Positions 14,095 to 23,403 of a stretch of 44,597 bases of DNA are shown in pieces. The DNA is taken from contig JALSKC010000010.1 in the NCBI GenBank assembly GCA_026989055.1, positions 1-44,597 on the forward strand, written 5' to 3'. The translations under genes and the position numbers were made by a program. Every line of letters begins with the position of its first letter. The stretch's first letter is position 1. The stretch is from Paracoccaceae bacterium. GTDB taxonomy: Bacteria > Pseudomonadota > Alphaproteobacteria > Rhodobacterales > Rhodobacteraceae. The notes under the pieces were generated by a model. The model searched no databases. It saw only the letters and a list, made by a program, of their open reading frames with translations, and was not told the origin of the DNA.

Positions 14095-17000
14095 TCAGAT
14101 CTCCTCGACCGTCAGAACCCCGTCGAGCGACTTGATCGCCCCCTTGATCTGCGGTGTCAGCGGGTATTCCCGGCCGCAATCGATCAGGATTTCCCGGTCG
14201 TTCTCGAGATCGGTGACGCAGAATTCCAGCGGCCCCGGCGCCAGCCGGGCGGTGGCCATCCGCTCCAGCAGGGCATGCACGCCGGTCACCGCGCCGGGGT
14301 CGGCCACATGCACCTTCAGCCCCATGCCGCCGGCATCGGCCACGTGGCGGTCGATCGGGCTGGCCGCGCGGGCCAGAAGCTTGAGCTGGTCGGCCTCCAT
14401 GGTCGCCTCGATGCTGAGCACCACGTTGGCGCCGGGTTCCAGATGCTCGCGCGCCTCCTCCAGCGTGTCGGAGAACATCGTCACCTCGTAGAGCCCGGTC
14501 GGGTCGGAAAGCTGCACGAAGGCGAAGCGGTTGCCGCGTGCGGACTTGCGCTCCTGCCGGCTGGCGACCGTGCCGGCCATCCTTGCCAGCAGCGGCGTCC
14601 GTTCGGCGGCCTGCGCGACTTCGGCAAGGGTGAGGATTCCCTTGCGGCGCAGCACCGCCTGGTAGTCGTCCAGCGGGTGGCCGGACAGGTAGAACCCCAC
14701 CGCCCGGTGCTCTTCGCGCAGCCGTTCGCCGGGGAGCCAGTCCTCAAGCCGGGCAAGGCGCGGTTCGGGCAGATCCTCGCCGGTTTCGCCGAACAGCGAG
14801 ACCTGCGCCGAGGCGCGCTGCTCGTGGATGGCGGCCGACCAGGCGACCAGCGCATCGAGGCTTTCCAGAACCCGGCGCCGGTTGCCGTCGAGCTGGTCGA
14901 AGGCTCCGGCGCGGGCCAGCATCTCCAGCGGGCGCTTGCCGATCCGCCTGAGCTCCACCCGGCGGGCGAAATCGAACAGGGTGACGAAGGGGCTGTCGCC
15001 GCGCGCTTCGACAATCAGCTTCATCGCCTCGATCCCGACGTTCTTGAGCGCCCCCAGCGCATAGACGACACGGCCCTCGCAGACGCTGAATGTCGCCTGC
15101 GAGCGGTTCACGCAGGGCGGCACGATCTCGATACGGAGGTTGCGCCGCAGCTCCTCGACATAGGTGGCCAGCTTGTCTGTGAGGTGGATGTCGCAGTTCA
15201 TCACCCCGGCCATGAACTCGACCGGGTGATTGGCCTTCAGCCAGGCCGTCTGGTAGCTGACTACCGCATAGGCCGCGGCATGCGACTTGTTGAAGCCGTA
15301 GTTGGCGAATTTTTCCAGCAGGTCGAAGACCTCGCCGGCCTTCTTCCTGTCTACCCCCTTCTTCGTCGCCCCTTCGATGAACCTGGGGCGCTCCTTGGCC
15401 ATCTCCTCGGCGATCTTCTTGCCCATCGCCCGGCGCAGAAGGTCGGCGCCGCCCAGCGTGTAGCCGGCCATCTCCTGGGCGATCTGCATCACCTGCTCCT
15501 GATAGACGATGATGCCCTGGGTCTCTTCCAGGATGTGGTCGATCAGCGGGTGGATGCTTTCGCGCGCGCGCAGCCCGTTCTTGACCTCGCAGTATTTCGG
15601 AATGTTCTCCATCGGCCCCGGACGATAGAGCGCCACCAGCGCCACGATGTCCTCGATGCAGGTGGGCTTCATGCGCCTGAGCGCGTCCATCATGCCCGAG
15701 CTTTCCACCTGGAACACCGCCACCGTGCGGGCCGAGGCGTAAAGCTCGTAGGTCTTTTCGTCGTCCAGCGGGATCAGGCTGATATCGATCTCCACCCCGC
15801 GCTCGCGCAGCAGATCCAGCGCATTCTGAATCACGGTCAGGGTCTTGAGCCCGAGGAAGTCGAACTTGACCAGCCCAGCCTGTTCCACCCATTTCATGTT
15901 GAACTGGGTGGCCGGCATGTCCGAACGCGGATCCTGGTAGAGCGGCACCAGCTCGTCCAGGGGGCGATCACCGATCACCACGCCGGCGGCATGGGTCGAG
16001 GCATTGCGCAGCAGCCCCTCGATCTGCTGGCCGTATTTCAGCAGCCGCTCCACCACCTCCTCTGCGCGGGCGGCCGCGCGCAGGCGCGGTTCTTCGGCCA
16101 GCGCCTTCTCGATGGATACCGGCTTCACCCCCTCCACGGGGATCATCTTGGAAAGCTTGTCCACCTGCCCGTAGGGCATCTGCAGCACGCGGCCCACGTC
16201 GCGCACCGCCGCCCTGGAGAGCAGCGCGCCGAAGGTGATGATCTGCGCCACCCTGTCGCGGCCGTATTTCTCCTGCACGTATTCGATCACCTCCTCGCGG
16301 CGGTCCATGCAGAAGTCGATGTCGAAATCGGGCATGCTCACCCGCTCGGGGTTGAGGAAGCGTTCGAACAGCAGGCCGTAGCGCAGCGGGTCCAGATCGG
16401 TGATCGTCAGCGCCCAGGCGACCAGCGAGCCCGCGCCCGAGCCCCGCCCCGGCCCGACGGGGATGCCCCGCCCCTTGGCCCACTTGATGAAATCGGCCAC
16501 GATCAGGAAGTAGCCGGGAAAGCCCATCTGCTCGATGATGCCCAGTTCGTAATCCAGCCGCTTGCGATACTCCTCGACCGGGGCGGCATGGGGGATGACC
16601 GCCAGCCGCGCCTCCAGCCCCGCCCGCGCCTGGCGGCGCAGCTCTTCCACCTCGTCATCGGCAAAGCGCGGCAGGATCGGCCTGCGGCGGCGGGGCGCAT
16701 AGGCGCAGCGGCGGGCGATTTCCACCGTGTTCTCGACCGCCTCGGGCAGATCGGCAAACAGGGTGGCCATTTCCTGCGGGCTCTTGAAGTAATGCTGCGG
16801 GCTCAGCCGGCGGCGCGGCTCCTGCTGGTCCACATAGGCCCCCTCCCTGATGCAGAGCAGCGCGTCATGCGCCTCGTACATGTCGGGAGACGGGAAATAC
16901 ACGTCATTGGTGGCCACCAGCGGCAGACCCCTGTCGTAGGCCAGCTCCACCAGCCCGCGCTCGGTTTCGCGCTCGGCTTCGGGCAGGCCGTTCTCGCCGG

Positions 17001-17535
17001 GGTGGCGCTGCAACTCCACATAGAGCCTGTCGCCGAAGATCTCCTGCAGGCGGGCAGCAAGGCGTGCGGCCCGCTCCTCCTGCCCGGCCCGCAGCAGCCG
17101 CCCCAGCGGCCCCTCGGCGCCGCCGGTGAGGCAGATCAGCCCCTGCGAACGGGCGGCGATCTCGTCGATGCCGACCTGCGGCGGCTCTGCGCCCTTGCCC
17201 AGATAGAGGCAGGAGTTCAGCTTCATCAGGTTGCCGTAGCCGGCCTCGTCCTGCGCCAGCAGAACCAGCGGTGCCGGAGAGGTTTCCGCGCGGCCGGGAA
17301 GCGGCGCATCGGCGGCCAGGTCGATCTGGCAGCCGATGATCGGCTGGATTCCCTGCGTCATGGCGGTGACGGAGAATTCCAGGGCGCAGAACATGTTGTT
17401 GGTATCGGTCACGGCCACTGCGGGCATTCCGGCGGTGCGGCAGAGCGCCGGAAGCTCCCGGACCGGCACCGCGCCTTCCAGCAGCGAATGCTCGGTATGC
17501 AGGCGCAGGTGGATGAATCGGGGAGAGCGGCTCAT
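14095..17535 (-). CDS. dnaE: DNA polymerase III subunit alpha
   Basis: A protein of 1146 aa, the replicative polymerase. An N-terminal PHP domain (FIHLRLHTEHSLLEGAV) is followed by the polymerase core with GPGRGSGAGSLVAWAL and the catalytic PDFDIDFCMDRRE block, the fingers/thumb (YGFNKSHAAAYAVVSYQTAWLK), a helix-hairpin-helix region and a C-terminal OB fold (MAGTVASRQERKSARGNRFAFVQLSDPTG). This is the DnaE1 type: full length, with LFGE near residue 880 as a possible clamp-binding region. The start at 17535 gives the family N-terminus. It is transcribed alone; 120 bp separate it from phoB and show no clear terminator. Confidence 0.97.
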   Translation of the reverse strand: MSRSPRFIHLRLHTEHSLLEGAVPVRELPALCRTAGMPAVAVTDTNNMFCALEFSVTAMTQGIQPIIGCQIDLAADAPLPGRAETSPAPLVLLAQDEAGYGNLMKLNSCLYLGKGAEPPQVGIDEIAARSQGLICLTGGAEGPLGRLLRAGQEERAARLAARLQEIFGDRLYVELQRHPGENGLPEAERETERGLVELAYDRGLPLVATNDVYFPSPDMYEAHDALLCIREGAYVDQQEPRRRLSPQHYFKSPQEMATLFADLPEAVENTVEIARRCAYAPRRRRPILPRFADDEVEELRRQARAGLEARLAVIPHAAPVEEYRKRLDYELGIIEQMGFPGYFLIVADFIKWAKGRGIPVGPGRGSGAGSLVAWALTITDLDPLRYGLLFERFLNPERVSMPDFDIDFCMDRREEVIEYVQEKYGRDRVAQIITFGALLSRAAVRDVGRVLQMPYGQVDKLSKMIPVEGVKPVSIEKALAEEPRLRAAARAEEVVERLLKYGQQIEGLLRNASTHAAGVVIGDRPLDELVPLYQDPRSDMPATQFNMKWVEQAGLVKFDFLGLKTLTVIQNALDLLRERGVEIDISLIPLDDEKTYELYASARTVAVFQVESSGMMDALRRMKPTCIEDIVALVALYRPGPMENIPKYCEVKNGLRARESIHPLIDHILEETQGIIVYQEQVMQIAQEMAGYTLGGADLLRRAMGKKIAEEMAKERPRFIEGATKKGVDRKKAGEVFDLLEKFANYGFNKSHAAAYAVVSYQTAWLKANHPVEFMAGVMNCDIHLTDKLATYVEELRRNLRIEIVPPCVNRSQATFSVCEGRVVYALGALKNVGIEAMKLIVEARGDSPFVTLFDFARRVELRRIGKRPLEMLARAGAFDQLDGNRRRVLESLDALVAWSAAIHEQRASAQVSLFGETGEDLPEPRLARLEDWLPGERLREEHRAVGFYLSGHPLDDYQAVLRRKGILTLAEVAQAAERTPLLARMAGTVASRQERKSARGNRFAFVQLSDPTGLYEVTMFSDTLEEAREHLEPGANVVLSIEATMEADQLKLLARAASPIDRHVADAGGMGLKVHVADPGAVTGVHALLERMATARLAPGPLEFCVTDLENDREILIDCGREYPLTPQIKGAIKSLDGVLTVEEI

Positions 17536-17655
17536 GGCGCCAGCCTAGCCCGGCTGCCGGCGAAGCGGAAGCGGCGGCGGCGCGGCAGCGCGGGGGCGCC
17601 GGCCGGGCAGGGCGGGGCGAGCGGTGCCGGGGCTGGCGGCGGCTCGGCCGGCGGT

Positions 17656-18363
17656 TCAGGGTTTTTCGCTCAGGTCGAGCGCATAGCCGGCGCCGCGGAC
17701 CGTCCGAATCGGGTCGGGGGCGCCTGCGCGCGCCAGGGCCTTGCGCAGGCGACCGATATGGACATCGACGGTGCGGGTCTCCACGGTGACGTTGAGGCCC
17801 CAGACCCTGTCGAGCAGAAGTTCGCGACTCCAGACGCGTTCGGGGTGTTCCATGAAGGCGGCCAGCAGCTGATATTCGATCGGCCCCAGCCGCAGCGGCG
17901 TGCCGGCGCGGCTCGCCTTGCGGGTCTCGCCGTTCAGTTCCAGATCGCCGTAGCGGAGCACCGCCCCGACGCTGGCGGCCCGGCTGCCGCGCAGCCTGGC
18001 GCGCACCCGTGCCATCAGCTCGCGGGGCGAATAGGGCTTGACCACGAAGTCGTCGGCGCCGGTATCGAGGCCGCGCACCCGGTCGTCCTCCTCGCCACGG
18101 GCGGTCAGCATGATCACCGGGATGTCGCTCCGCCCCCGGCCCGCCTTCAGCCGCCGGCATACCTCCACGCCCGGGAGGCCGGGCAGCATCCAGTCGAGCA
18201 GGATCAGGTCGGGGCGGTATTCGGAGGCCAGCAGCAGCGCCTCCTCGCCGTTGTCCGCATGCAGCACGCGCAGCCCCTCGCGTTCGAGGTTGATGCGCAG
18301 CAGCTCGGCCTGCGCCGGTTCGTCCTCGACCACCAGCACCAGCGGGGCCGTCGCCTCAGCCAT
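17656..18363 (-). CDS. phoB: Phosphate regulon response regulator PhoB
   Basis: A protein of 235 aa with an OmpR-type layout. The receiver domain (about 5-120) has the acidic pair Glu13/Asp14, the phospho-acceptor Asp57 (LILLDWMLPG) and Lys109 (VVKPYSPREL). The winged-helix domain (about 140-230) has IEYQLLAAFMEHPERVWSRELLLDRVWG and RTVDVHIGRLRKAL. It is the last gene of the pst operon, so it is probably autoinduced through the Pho box before pstS. Its start codon and ribosome site lie in a 22-bp tandem duplication; the inner copy gives the start used here. Confidence 0.96.
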   Translation of the reverse strand: MAEATAPLVLVVEDEPAQAELLRINLEREGLRVLHADNGEEALLLASEYRPDLILLDWMLPGLPGVEVCRRLKAGRGRSDIPVIMLTARGEEDDRVRGLDTGADDFVVKPYSPRELMARVRARLRGSRAASVGAVLRYGDLELNGETRKASRAGTPLRLGPIEYQLLAAFMEHPERVWSRELLLDRVWGLNVTVETRTVDVHIGRLRKALARAGAPDPIRTVRGAGYALDLSEKP

Positions 18364-18399
18364 CGCGCCCCTCCGCCTCAGCCATCGCGCCCCTCCGCC
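18353..18399 (-). repeat. 22-bp tandem duplication at the phoU/phoB junction
   Basis: A perfect 22-bp unit (gcctcagccatcgcgcccct + cc on the plus strand) at 18353-18374 is repeated at 18375-18396, with identity running 3 bp further. On the minus strand each unit holds GGAGGGG, a spacer and ATGGCTGAGG. The inner copy (ATG at 18363) starts phoB; the outer ATG at 18385 lies inside the 3' end of phoU, is out of frame with phoB and reads MAEAEGRDG then stop. The phoU stop is also within the duplicated DNA. Confidence 0.95.
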
Positions 18400-19133
18400 G
18401 CACCCGGGCCTTCCGGTTCGTCCGGGCTCAGCCCGATCCGGCTGGACTGGTCGTTCTTGCGGCGCTTCTCCTCGGGCATGGCGCCGCTGACGAGATAGTG
18501 GACCTGCTCGGCGATGCCTGCGGCATGATCTCCGGTGCGCTCGATGTTCTTGGCGATGAACAGAAGATGCATTGCCGGGGTGATGGTGCGCGGATCTTCC
18601 ATCATGTGGGTGAGCAGGGCGCGAAACAGGGTATTCTGGACCGAATCCACCTCCTCGTCACGCGCGCGCACGTCTTCGGCGGCCTCGATGTCACGCCGGA
18701 TGAAGGAATCGAGCACGTCGCCGATCATGGCCTGCACCAGCCGGCTCATCCGCCGCAGCGTGCCGACCGCCTCGCCGACCGGGGGCATGTCGGCAAGCAC
18801 GTCCAGCCGTTTGGCGATGTTCTTCGCGTAATCGCCCATCCGTTCCAGGCTGGCCGACACCTTCATCACCGAGACGATGATGCGCAGGTCGGCGGCCATC
18901 GGCTGGCGCAGGGCCAGCAGCCTGACCGCGCGTTCGCTGATCTTGTGTTCCAGCCGGTCGATCTTCCGGTCGGCCCGGCGCACCCGCCCGGCGCGTTCGA
19001 TGTCACGGGCGACCAGCGCCTCGGTGGCCTCGGCGAGCTGATGCTCGACCAGCCCGCCCATCTCGATCAGCATCGACTGGATCTTCTCCAGATCCTTGTC
19101 GAAGGCGCTGACGATGTGGTGCTCGTCTGTCAT
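18378..19133 (-). CDS. phoU: Phosphate signalling protein PhoU
   Basis: A protein of 251 aa built of two PhoU three-helix repeats: IQSMLIEMGGLVEHQLAEA...RADRKIDRLEHKI in the first half and MIGDVLDSFIRRDIEAAEDVRARDEEVDSVQ...KNIERTGDHAAGIAEQVHYLV in the second. PhoU links the state of the PstSCAB transporter to the PhoR kinase and represses the regulon when phosphate is plentiful. It starts 1 nt after the pstB stop. The extreme C-terminus (AAEGRDG) is encoded by the duplicated phoB start region. Confidence 0.96.
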   Translation of the reverse strand: MTDEHHIVSAFDKDLEKIQSMLIEMGGLVEHQLAEATEALVARDIERAGRVRRADRKIDRLEHKISERAVRLLALRQPMAADLRIIVSVMKVSASLERMGDYAKNIAKRLDVLADMPPVGEAVGTLRRMSRLVQAMIGDVLDSFIRRDIEAAEDVRARDEEVDSVQNTLFRALLTHMMEDPRTITPAMHLLFIAKNIERTGDHAAGIAEQVHYLVSGAMPEEKRRKNDQSSRIGLSPDEPEGPGAAEGRDG

Positions 19134-19134
19134 G

Positions 19135-19959
19135 TCAGCCGATCCGTCCGGTTATGTAGTTCTGCGTGCGTTCGTCGCGCGGCGAGGTGAACAGGCGCTT
19201 GGTGGCACCATATTCGACGATCTCGCCCATGTGGAAGAAGGCGGTGTTCTGCGACACCCGCGCGGCCTGCTGCATCGAATGGGTCACGATGACGATGGTG
19301 TAATCGCCCCTCAGCTCGTCGATCAGGGCCTCGATCCTGGCGGTGGCGATCGGGTCCAGCGCGCTTGCCGGCTCGTCCATCAGGATGATCCGGGGTTCGA
19401 TCGCGATGGCACGGGCGATGCACAGGCGCTGCTGCTGGCCGCCGGACAGGCCGTTGCCCGGCTCGTGCAGGCGGTCGTGCACCTCCTCCCAGAGGGCGGC
19501 GCGCTTCAGCGCCGCCTCGACACGGTCGGCGAGTTCGGTTTTCGAGCGCGTCATCCCGTGGATGCGCAGCCCGTAGGCGACATTCTCGAAGATCGACTTC
19601 GGAAAGGGGTTGGGACGCTGGAATACCATGCCGATATGGGCGCGCAGGGCCACCACGTCCACGTCGGGGGCGTAGATGTCCTGACCGGCGACGGTGATCC
19701 GCCCCTCCACCCGGCAGTTCTCGACCAGGTCGTTCATCCGGTTGATGCATTTCAGGAAGGTCGTCTTGCCGCAGCCAGAGGGGCCGATCAGCGAGGTGAC
19801 CTTGCCCTGCTCGATGTCGAGCGTGACCCCGTGCAGGGCGGGCTTGTCGCCGTAGAACACGCTGACATCGCGCGCCTGCACCAGATATTCGCGCTTCTTG
19901 CCGCCGGGCCTTTCCGGCCGGCTCTCCGGGAGCTGTGCGGCGATCGGCTGCACCTTCAT
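19135..19959 (-). CDS. pstB: Phosphate import ATP-binding protein PstB
   Basis: A protein of 274 aa, the ATPase of the PstSCAB importer. Walker [10 protein letters not shown]-loop region [13 protein letters not shown], signature LSGGQQQR, Walker [14 protein letters not shown] and the H-loop VTHSMQQ are all present, and the C-terminus [20 protein letters not shown] is typical of PstB. The start at 19959 is 26 nt after the pstA stop; a duplicated GCGGAAAGG lies in that gap and provides the ribosome site. Confidence 0.97.
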   Translation of the reverse strand: MKVQPIAAQLPESRPERPGGKKREYLVQARDVSVFYGDKPALHGVTLDIEQGKVTSLIGPSGCGKTTFLKCINRMNDLVENCRVEGRITVAGQDIYAPDVDVVALRAHIGMVFQRPNPFPKSIFENVAYGLRIHGMTRSKTELADRVEAALKRAALWEEVHDRLHEPGNGLSGGQQQRLCIARAIAIEPRIILMDEPASALDPIATARIEALIDELRGDYTIVIVTHSMQQAARVSQNTAFFHMGEIVEYGATKRLFTSPRDERTQNYITGRIG

Positions 19960-19967
19960 CCGTCTTT

Positions 19968-19985
19968 CCTTTCCGCCCTTTCCGC
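19968..19985 (-). repeat. 9-bp tandem duplication in the pstB ribosome-site region
   Basis: On the minus strand GCGGAAAGG is present twice in direct succession, between the pstA stop and the pstB start. The copy nearer the ATG, followed by AAAGACGG, supplies a purine-rich Shine-Dalgarno region. Confidence 0.8.
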
Positions 19986-21248
19986 TCAGAATCGTTTCCT
20001 GAACTTCATCCGCATCAGTATGGCAATCAGGTTCATGAATACCAGAAAGGTGATCAGCACGATGATTGCGGCCGAGGTCTTTTCCAGAAAGGCCCGTTCC
20101 GGCGAATCGGCCCAGAGGAATATCTGCACCGGCAGCGCGGTGGCCGGCTCCAGGATCGAGCCGGGGATGTCCACGATGAAGGCGACCATGCCGATCATCA
20201 AAAGCGGCGCGGTTTCGCCGAGCGCCCGGGCCATCCCCACGATCGTCCCGGTGAGCATCCCCGGCAGGGCCAGCGGCACCACGTGGTGAAAGACGGTCTG
20301 CACCCTGGTGGCCCCGATTCCCAGAGCCGCCTCCCGGATCGCGGGCGGCACCGCGCGCAGCGCCGCCCGCGAGGCGATGATGATCGTGGGCAGCGTCATC
20401 AGCGCCAGCACCATCCCGCCGACCAGAGGCGAGGAGCGCGGCAGCCCGAAGAGGTTGAGAAAGACCGCCAGCCCGAGCAGCCCGAACACGATCGAGGGCA
20501 CCGCGGCCAGGTTGTTGATGTTGACCTCGATGAAGCTGCTCCAGCGGCCCTTGCGGGCGAATTCCTCAAGATAGATCGCTCCCAGGATTCCGATCGGGAA
20601 GGACAGCGCGAAGCAGACCGCCAGCGTCCAGGCGGTGCCGGCCAGGGCGCTGGCGATCCCGGCCAGCTCGGGCTCGCGCGAATCGCCGTTCAGGAAGAAG
20701 CCGCGGTTGAAGGCGACCCGGATCTCCCCGCTTTCCCTCAGCTGTGCGACCCAGCGCTGCTCCTGTTCTCCGAGCCGGCCGGGCTGGTCGTGCTTGACCA
20801 GCAGGTCCACCTCGTCGGACGCCGGCAGCCAGAGCGTCAGCACCCGTTCCTGCGCCCCGGGGGCGGGGGCCTCCAGCATGGCCTCGCGCAGCCGCTCCTC
20901 GGCTCCGATCGAGAGCAGGCGATACAGCCTGCGCTTGTCCTTGCGGCCGGAAACCTCCGGAAAACGCGCGCGCAGCGCCTGCTTCAGGAGCCCGCCGAAA
21001 TCGGCCTTTGCCGGGTCGGTCGAGGCCGGCGCATCGGCCGGCAACGCCACCTGCAGCCTGATCTGGGTCTGCTTCAGCGCTCCCGTTCCCGTATGGGCGA
21101 TCGCCCCCAGCATCAGGACCAGGAAGCCGAAGGCGAGCAGGATCGCCAGCCGCCCGGCCATGCGGAAGCGGGCCTCGGCGGCGTGCCGCCGCCGCAGCGC
21201 CGCCGGGCGGGCGGTGAAGTCGAGGGTTCTGCCGGAGGTGTCAGTCAT
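19986..21248 (-). CDS. pstA: Phosphate ABC transporter permease PstA
   Basis: A protein of 420 aa. One membrane segment near the N-terminus ([18 protein letters not shown]) is followed by a large periplasmic region of about 150 residues, as in many alphaproteobacterial PstA proteins, and then the permease core with the [29 protein letters not shown] coupling loop and [14 protein letters not shown]. The start overlaps the end of pstC by 8 nt. It pairs with PstC to form the channel. Confidence 0.95.
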   Translation of the reverse strand: MTDTSGRTLDFTARPAALRRRHAAEARFRMAGRLAILLAFGFLVLMLGAIAHTGTGALKQTQIRLQVALPADAPASTDPAKADFGGLLKQALRARFPEVSGRKDKRRLYRLLSIGAEERLREAMLEAPAPGAQERVLTLWLPASDEVDLLVKHDQPGRLGEQEQRWVAQLRESGEIRVAFNRGFFLNGDSREPELAGIASALAGTAWTLAVCFALSFPIGILGAIYLEEFARKGRWSSFIEVNINNLAAVPSIVFGLLGLAVFLNLFGLPRSSPLVGGMVLALMTLPTIIIASRAALRAVPPAIREAALGIGATRVQTVFHHVVPLALPGMLTGTIVGMARALGETAPLLMIGMVAFIVDIPGSILEPATALPVQIFLWADSPERAFLEKTSAAIIVLITFLVFMNLIAILMRMKFRKRF

Positions 21249-22188
21249 ATTGTTCCCTGAAATGCTGCACGATCTTCTGGGCGAGCGCGTTCAGAAACAG
21301 CGTCACCACGAACAGCAGCGCGCCGAGCGCGAAGGCGGAAAGCGTCTTGGCGCTGTCGAATTCCTGATCTCCGGTCAGGAGCGCGACGATCTGGACGGTG
21401 ATCGTCGTCACCGCGTCCAGCGGGTTCAGCGTGAGGTTCGCCGCCATCCCGGCGGCCATCACCACGATCATGGTTTCCCCGATCGCGCTGGAGGCAGCCA
21501 GCAGCAGGCTGCCGGCGATCCCCGGCATGGCGGCGGGCAGGATCACCCTGCGGATGGTCTCGCTCTGGGTCGCGCCCATGCCGTAGGAGGCATCCCGCAG
21601 GCTCTGCGGAACCGTGTTGATCACGTCATCGGAGAGGGAGGAGACAAGCGGCAGGATCATGATTCCCATCGCCAGCCCGGCGGCCAGCGCGCTTTCCGAA
21701 GCCACCTCCAGCCCGGCGCCGGTGCCGACCAGGCGGATCGTCGGCGCGATCATCAGCGCTGCGAAGAAACCGTAGACGACGCTCGGGATGCCGGCCAGGA
21801 TCTCCAGCGCCGGCTTGAAGAAGGCGCGTGCCCGCGGCGAGGCGTATTCTGCCAGATAGACGGCGCTGGCCAGCCCGAGCGGGGTCGCCACGGCCATGGC
21901 GATCGCGCTGATCAGCAGGGTGCCGCTGATCAGGGGAACCGCGCCGAAGGCGCCGGCGGCGCCCACCTGGTCGCTGCGGATCGCCGTCTGCGGGCTCCAT
22001 TGCAGGCCGAAGAGAAATTCTTCGAGCGGCACCCTTTCGAAGAACCGGTAGGTCTCTGCAGAGAGGGAAAAGACGATGCCCACGGTCACCCCGACGGCCA
22101 GAAGCGAGCAGACGGCCAGGGCGCCGACGATCAGCCGTTCTGCGGCCCGGCCGGAACGCCTGCGGGTGGTGAAGGAAACCTTTTTCAT
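21241..22188 (-). CDS. pstC: Phosphate ABC transporter permease PstC (compact form)
   Basis: A protein of 315 aa with about six membrane segments and the coupling loop DASYGMGATQSETIRRVILPAAMPG followed by SAIGETMIVVMAAG. Many alphaproteobacterial PstC proteins are longer because of an N-terminal extension; this one begins directly at the core (MKKVSFTTRRRSGRAAERLI) and is close in size to the enterobacterial form. The start at 22188 has only a weak ribosome site (GGTGGGC). In-frame codons further upstream run into the hairpin after pstS and do not look like protein. Confidence 0.93.
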   Translation of the reverse strand: MKKVSFTTRRRSGRAAERLIVGALAVCSLLAVGVTVGIVFSLSAETYRFFERVPLEEFLFGLQWSPQTAIRSDQVGAAGAFGAVPLISGTLLISAIAMAVATPLGLASAVYLAEYASPRARAFFKPALEILAGIPSVVYGFFAALMIAPTIRLVGTGAGLEVASESALAAGLAMGIMILPLVSSLSDDVINTVPQSLRDASYGMGATQSETIRRVILPAAMPGIAGSLLLAASSAIGETMIVVMAAGMAANLTLNPLDAVTTITVQIVALLTGDQEFDSAKTLSAFALGALLFVVTLFLNALAQKIVQHFREQYD

Positions 22189-22227
22189 GGCTGTGCCCAC
22201 CGTTGCTGCCGTGGTTTGCGTGGCGAT

Positions 22228-22254
22228 GGGGGAAGCCGGGTCGCGGCTTCCCCC
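22228..22254 (-). promoter_or_regulatory. Intercistronic stem-loop between pstS and pstC
   Basis: A perfect 10-bp inverted repeat (gggggaagcc / ggcttccccc) with a 7-nt loop in the 97-bp pstS-pstC gap. There is no T-run after it on the minus strand, so it is more likely an mRNA-stabilising or attenuating hairpin than a full terminator. It would let the binding protein be made in excess over the membrane parts. Confidence 0.7.
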
Positions 22255-22285
22255 GGTTGTCCGTTCCACCCGTCCGGGCGGGGGA

Positions 22286-23326
22286 TCACTCGAGCTTCAG
22301 CGGGACGAGTTCCGCTGCCGTCCGTGCCCATTGGGCACGTTCCTGGGGGGTCATCGGAATCAGCCCCTTGTCGGCGAGGTAGCCATCGTCGCCCCAGGCC
22401 CTCTCGGAGGTGAACTCGGCCAGGTATTCCTCGATCCCCGGCACCTCGCCGACGCGCGACTTCTTGACGTAGAAGTAGAGCGAGCGCGACACCGGGTAGC
22501 TGCCGTCGGCGATCAGCTCGAATTCCGGTGCGACACCGCCGATCAGGCTGCCCTGGATGGTGTCCGAGTTCTGATCGAGGAAGGAAAAGCCGAACACCCC
22601 GAAGGCATCCGGGTTGGCGGCCAGCTTCTGCACGATCAGGTTGTCGTTCTCGCCGGCCTCGACATAGGCGCCGTCTTCGCGGATCGTGTGGCAGAGCGCC
22701 TTGTAGGCCTTCTTGTCCTGCTTTTTCATCGCCTTGATCCAGTCGAAGGTCTTGCAGCCGCCTTCCATCGCCAGTTCGACAAAGGCGTCGCGGGTGCCCG
22801 AGGTCGGCGGCGGACCCATCACCTCGATCCTGACGTCCGGCAGGTCGGGGTTGACGTCGGCCCAGGTCCTGTAGGGGTTGGGCCGGGTCTTGCCTTCGCC
22901 ATCGGGCACGTTCTTGGCCAGCGCCAGCCACAGGTCGCGCAGCGAGATGCTCATCTGCGGCGCATCCGCCGAGTTGGCCAGCACGATGCCGTCATAGCCG
23001 ATCTTGACCTCGACGATCTCGTCGATGCCGTTGGCGGCGCATTTCTCCACTTCGGAAGGCTTGATGCGGCGCGAGGCGTTGGTGATGTCGGGGTCGTTGT
23101 CGCTGCTGCCGGCGCAGAACAGCTTGAGCCCGCCGCCCGAGCCGGTGCTCTCGACGATCGGGGTCTTGAAGTCCGTGGCCTTGCCGAAGCGTTCGGCAAC
23201 GGCGGTGGCGAAGGGAAAGACGGTCGAGGAGCCGACGATGCGGATCTGTTCGCGCGCGGCGGCGGGCTGGGCCGCGGCGGCCCCCAGCGCCAGGGCGATG
23301 ACGAAGACGTGGTGTTTTGCAGACAT
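22286..23326 (-). CDS. pstS: Phosphate-binding protein PstS
   Basis: A protein of 346 aa, the periplasmic phosphate receptor. A signal peptide (MSAKHHVFVIALALGAAAAQPAAA) precedes the phosphate-site motifs IVGSSTVFPF, STGSGGG, DITNASRRIKPSE and PPPTSGTRDAF. It resembles the PstS form of alpha- and cyanobacteria more than that of E. coli. Start 23326 has AAGGA about 8 nt upstream. A Pho box lies about 80-105 bp upstream of the start. Confidence 0.96.
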   Translation of the reverse strand: MSAKHHVFVIALALGAAAAQPAAAREQIRIVGSSTVFPFATAVAERFGKATDFKTPIVESTGSGGGLKLFCAGSSDNDPDITNASRRIKPSEVEKCAANGIDEIVEVKIGYDGIVLANSADAPQMSISLRDLWLALAKNVPDGEGKTRPNPYRTWADVNPDLPDVRIEVMGPPPTSGTRDAFVELAMEGGCKTFDWIKAMKKQDKKAYKALCHTIREDGAYVEAGENDNLIVQKLAANPDAFGVFGFSFLDQNSDTIQGSLIGGVAPEFELIADGSYPVSRSLYFYVKKSRVGEVPGIEEYLAEFTSERAWGDDGYLADKGLIPMTPQERAQWARTAAELVPLKLE

Positions 23327-23347
23327 GGCGTCATCCTTGCTGACATG

Positions 23348-23386
23348 CGGCCATCCCCCTGACGACCGCTGCGGTCGCTCTGGCCG
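23348..23386 (-). promoter_or_regulatory. Nested hairpin in the pstS leader
   Basis: An outer cggcca/tggccg pairing encloses a perfect GACCG-CTG-CGGTC stem (23364-23376). It lies between the Pho box and the pstS start, so it is probably in the 5' untranslated part of the PhoB-driven message. Confidence 0.45.
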
Positions 23387-23403
23387 AGTCGCGTGAAGCT
23401 CGT

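Noticed and set aside
14275-18498. A very long open frame on the plus strand opposite dnaE and phoB (about 1400 codons)
   Set aside because: It is antisense to clear genes, its product is rich in His, Gln, Arg and Gly with no domain, and GC-rich DNA commonly leaves such frames open.
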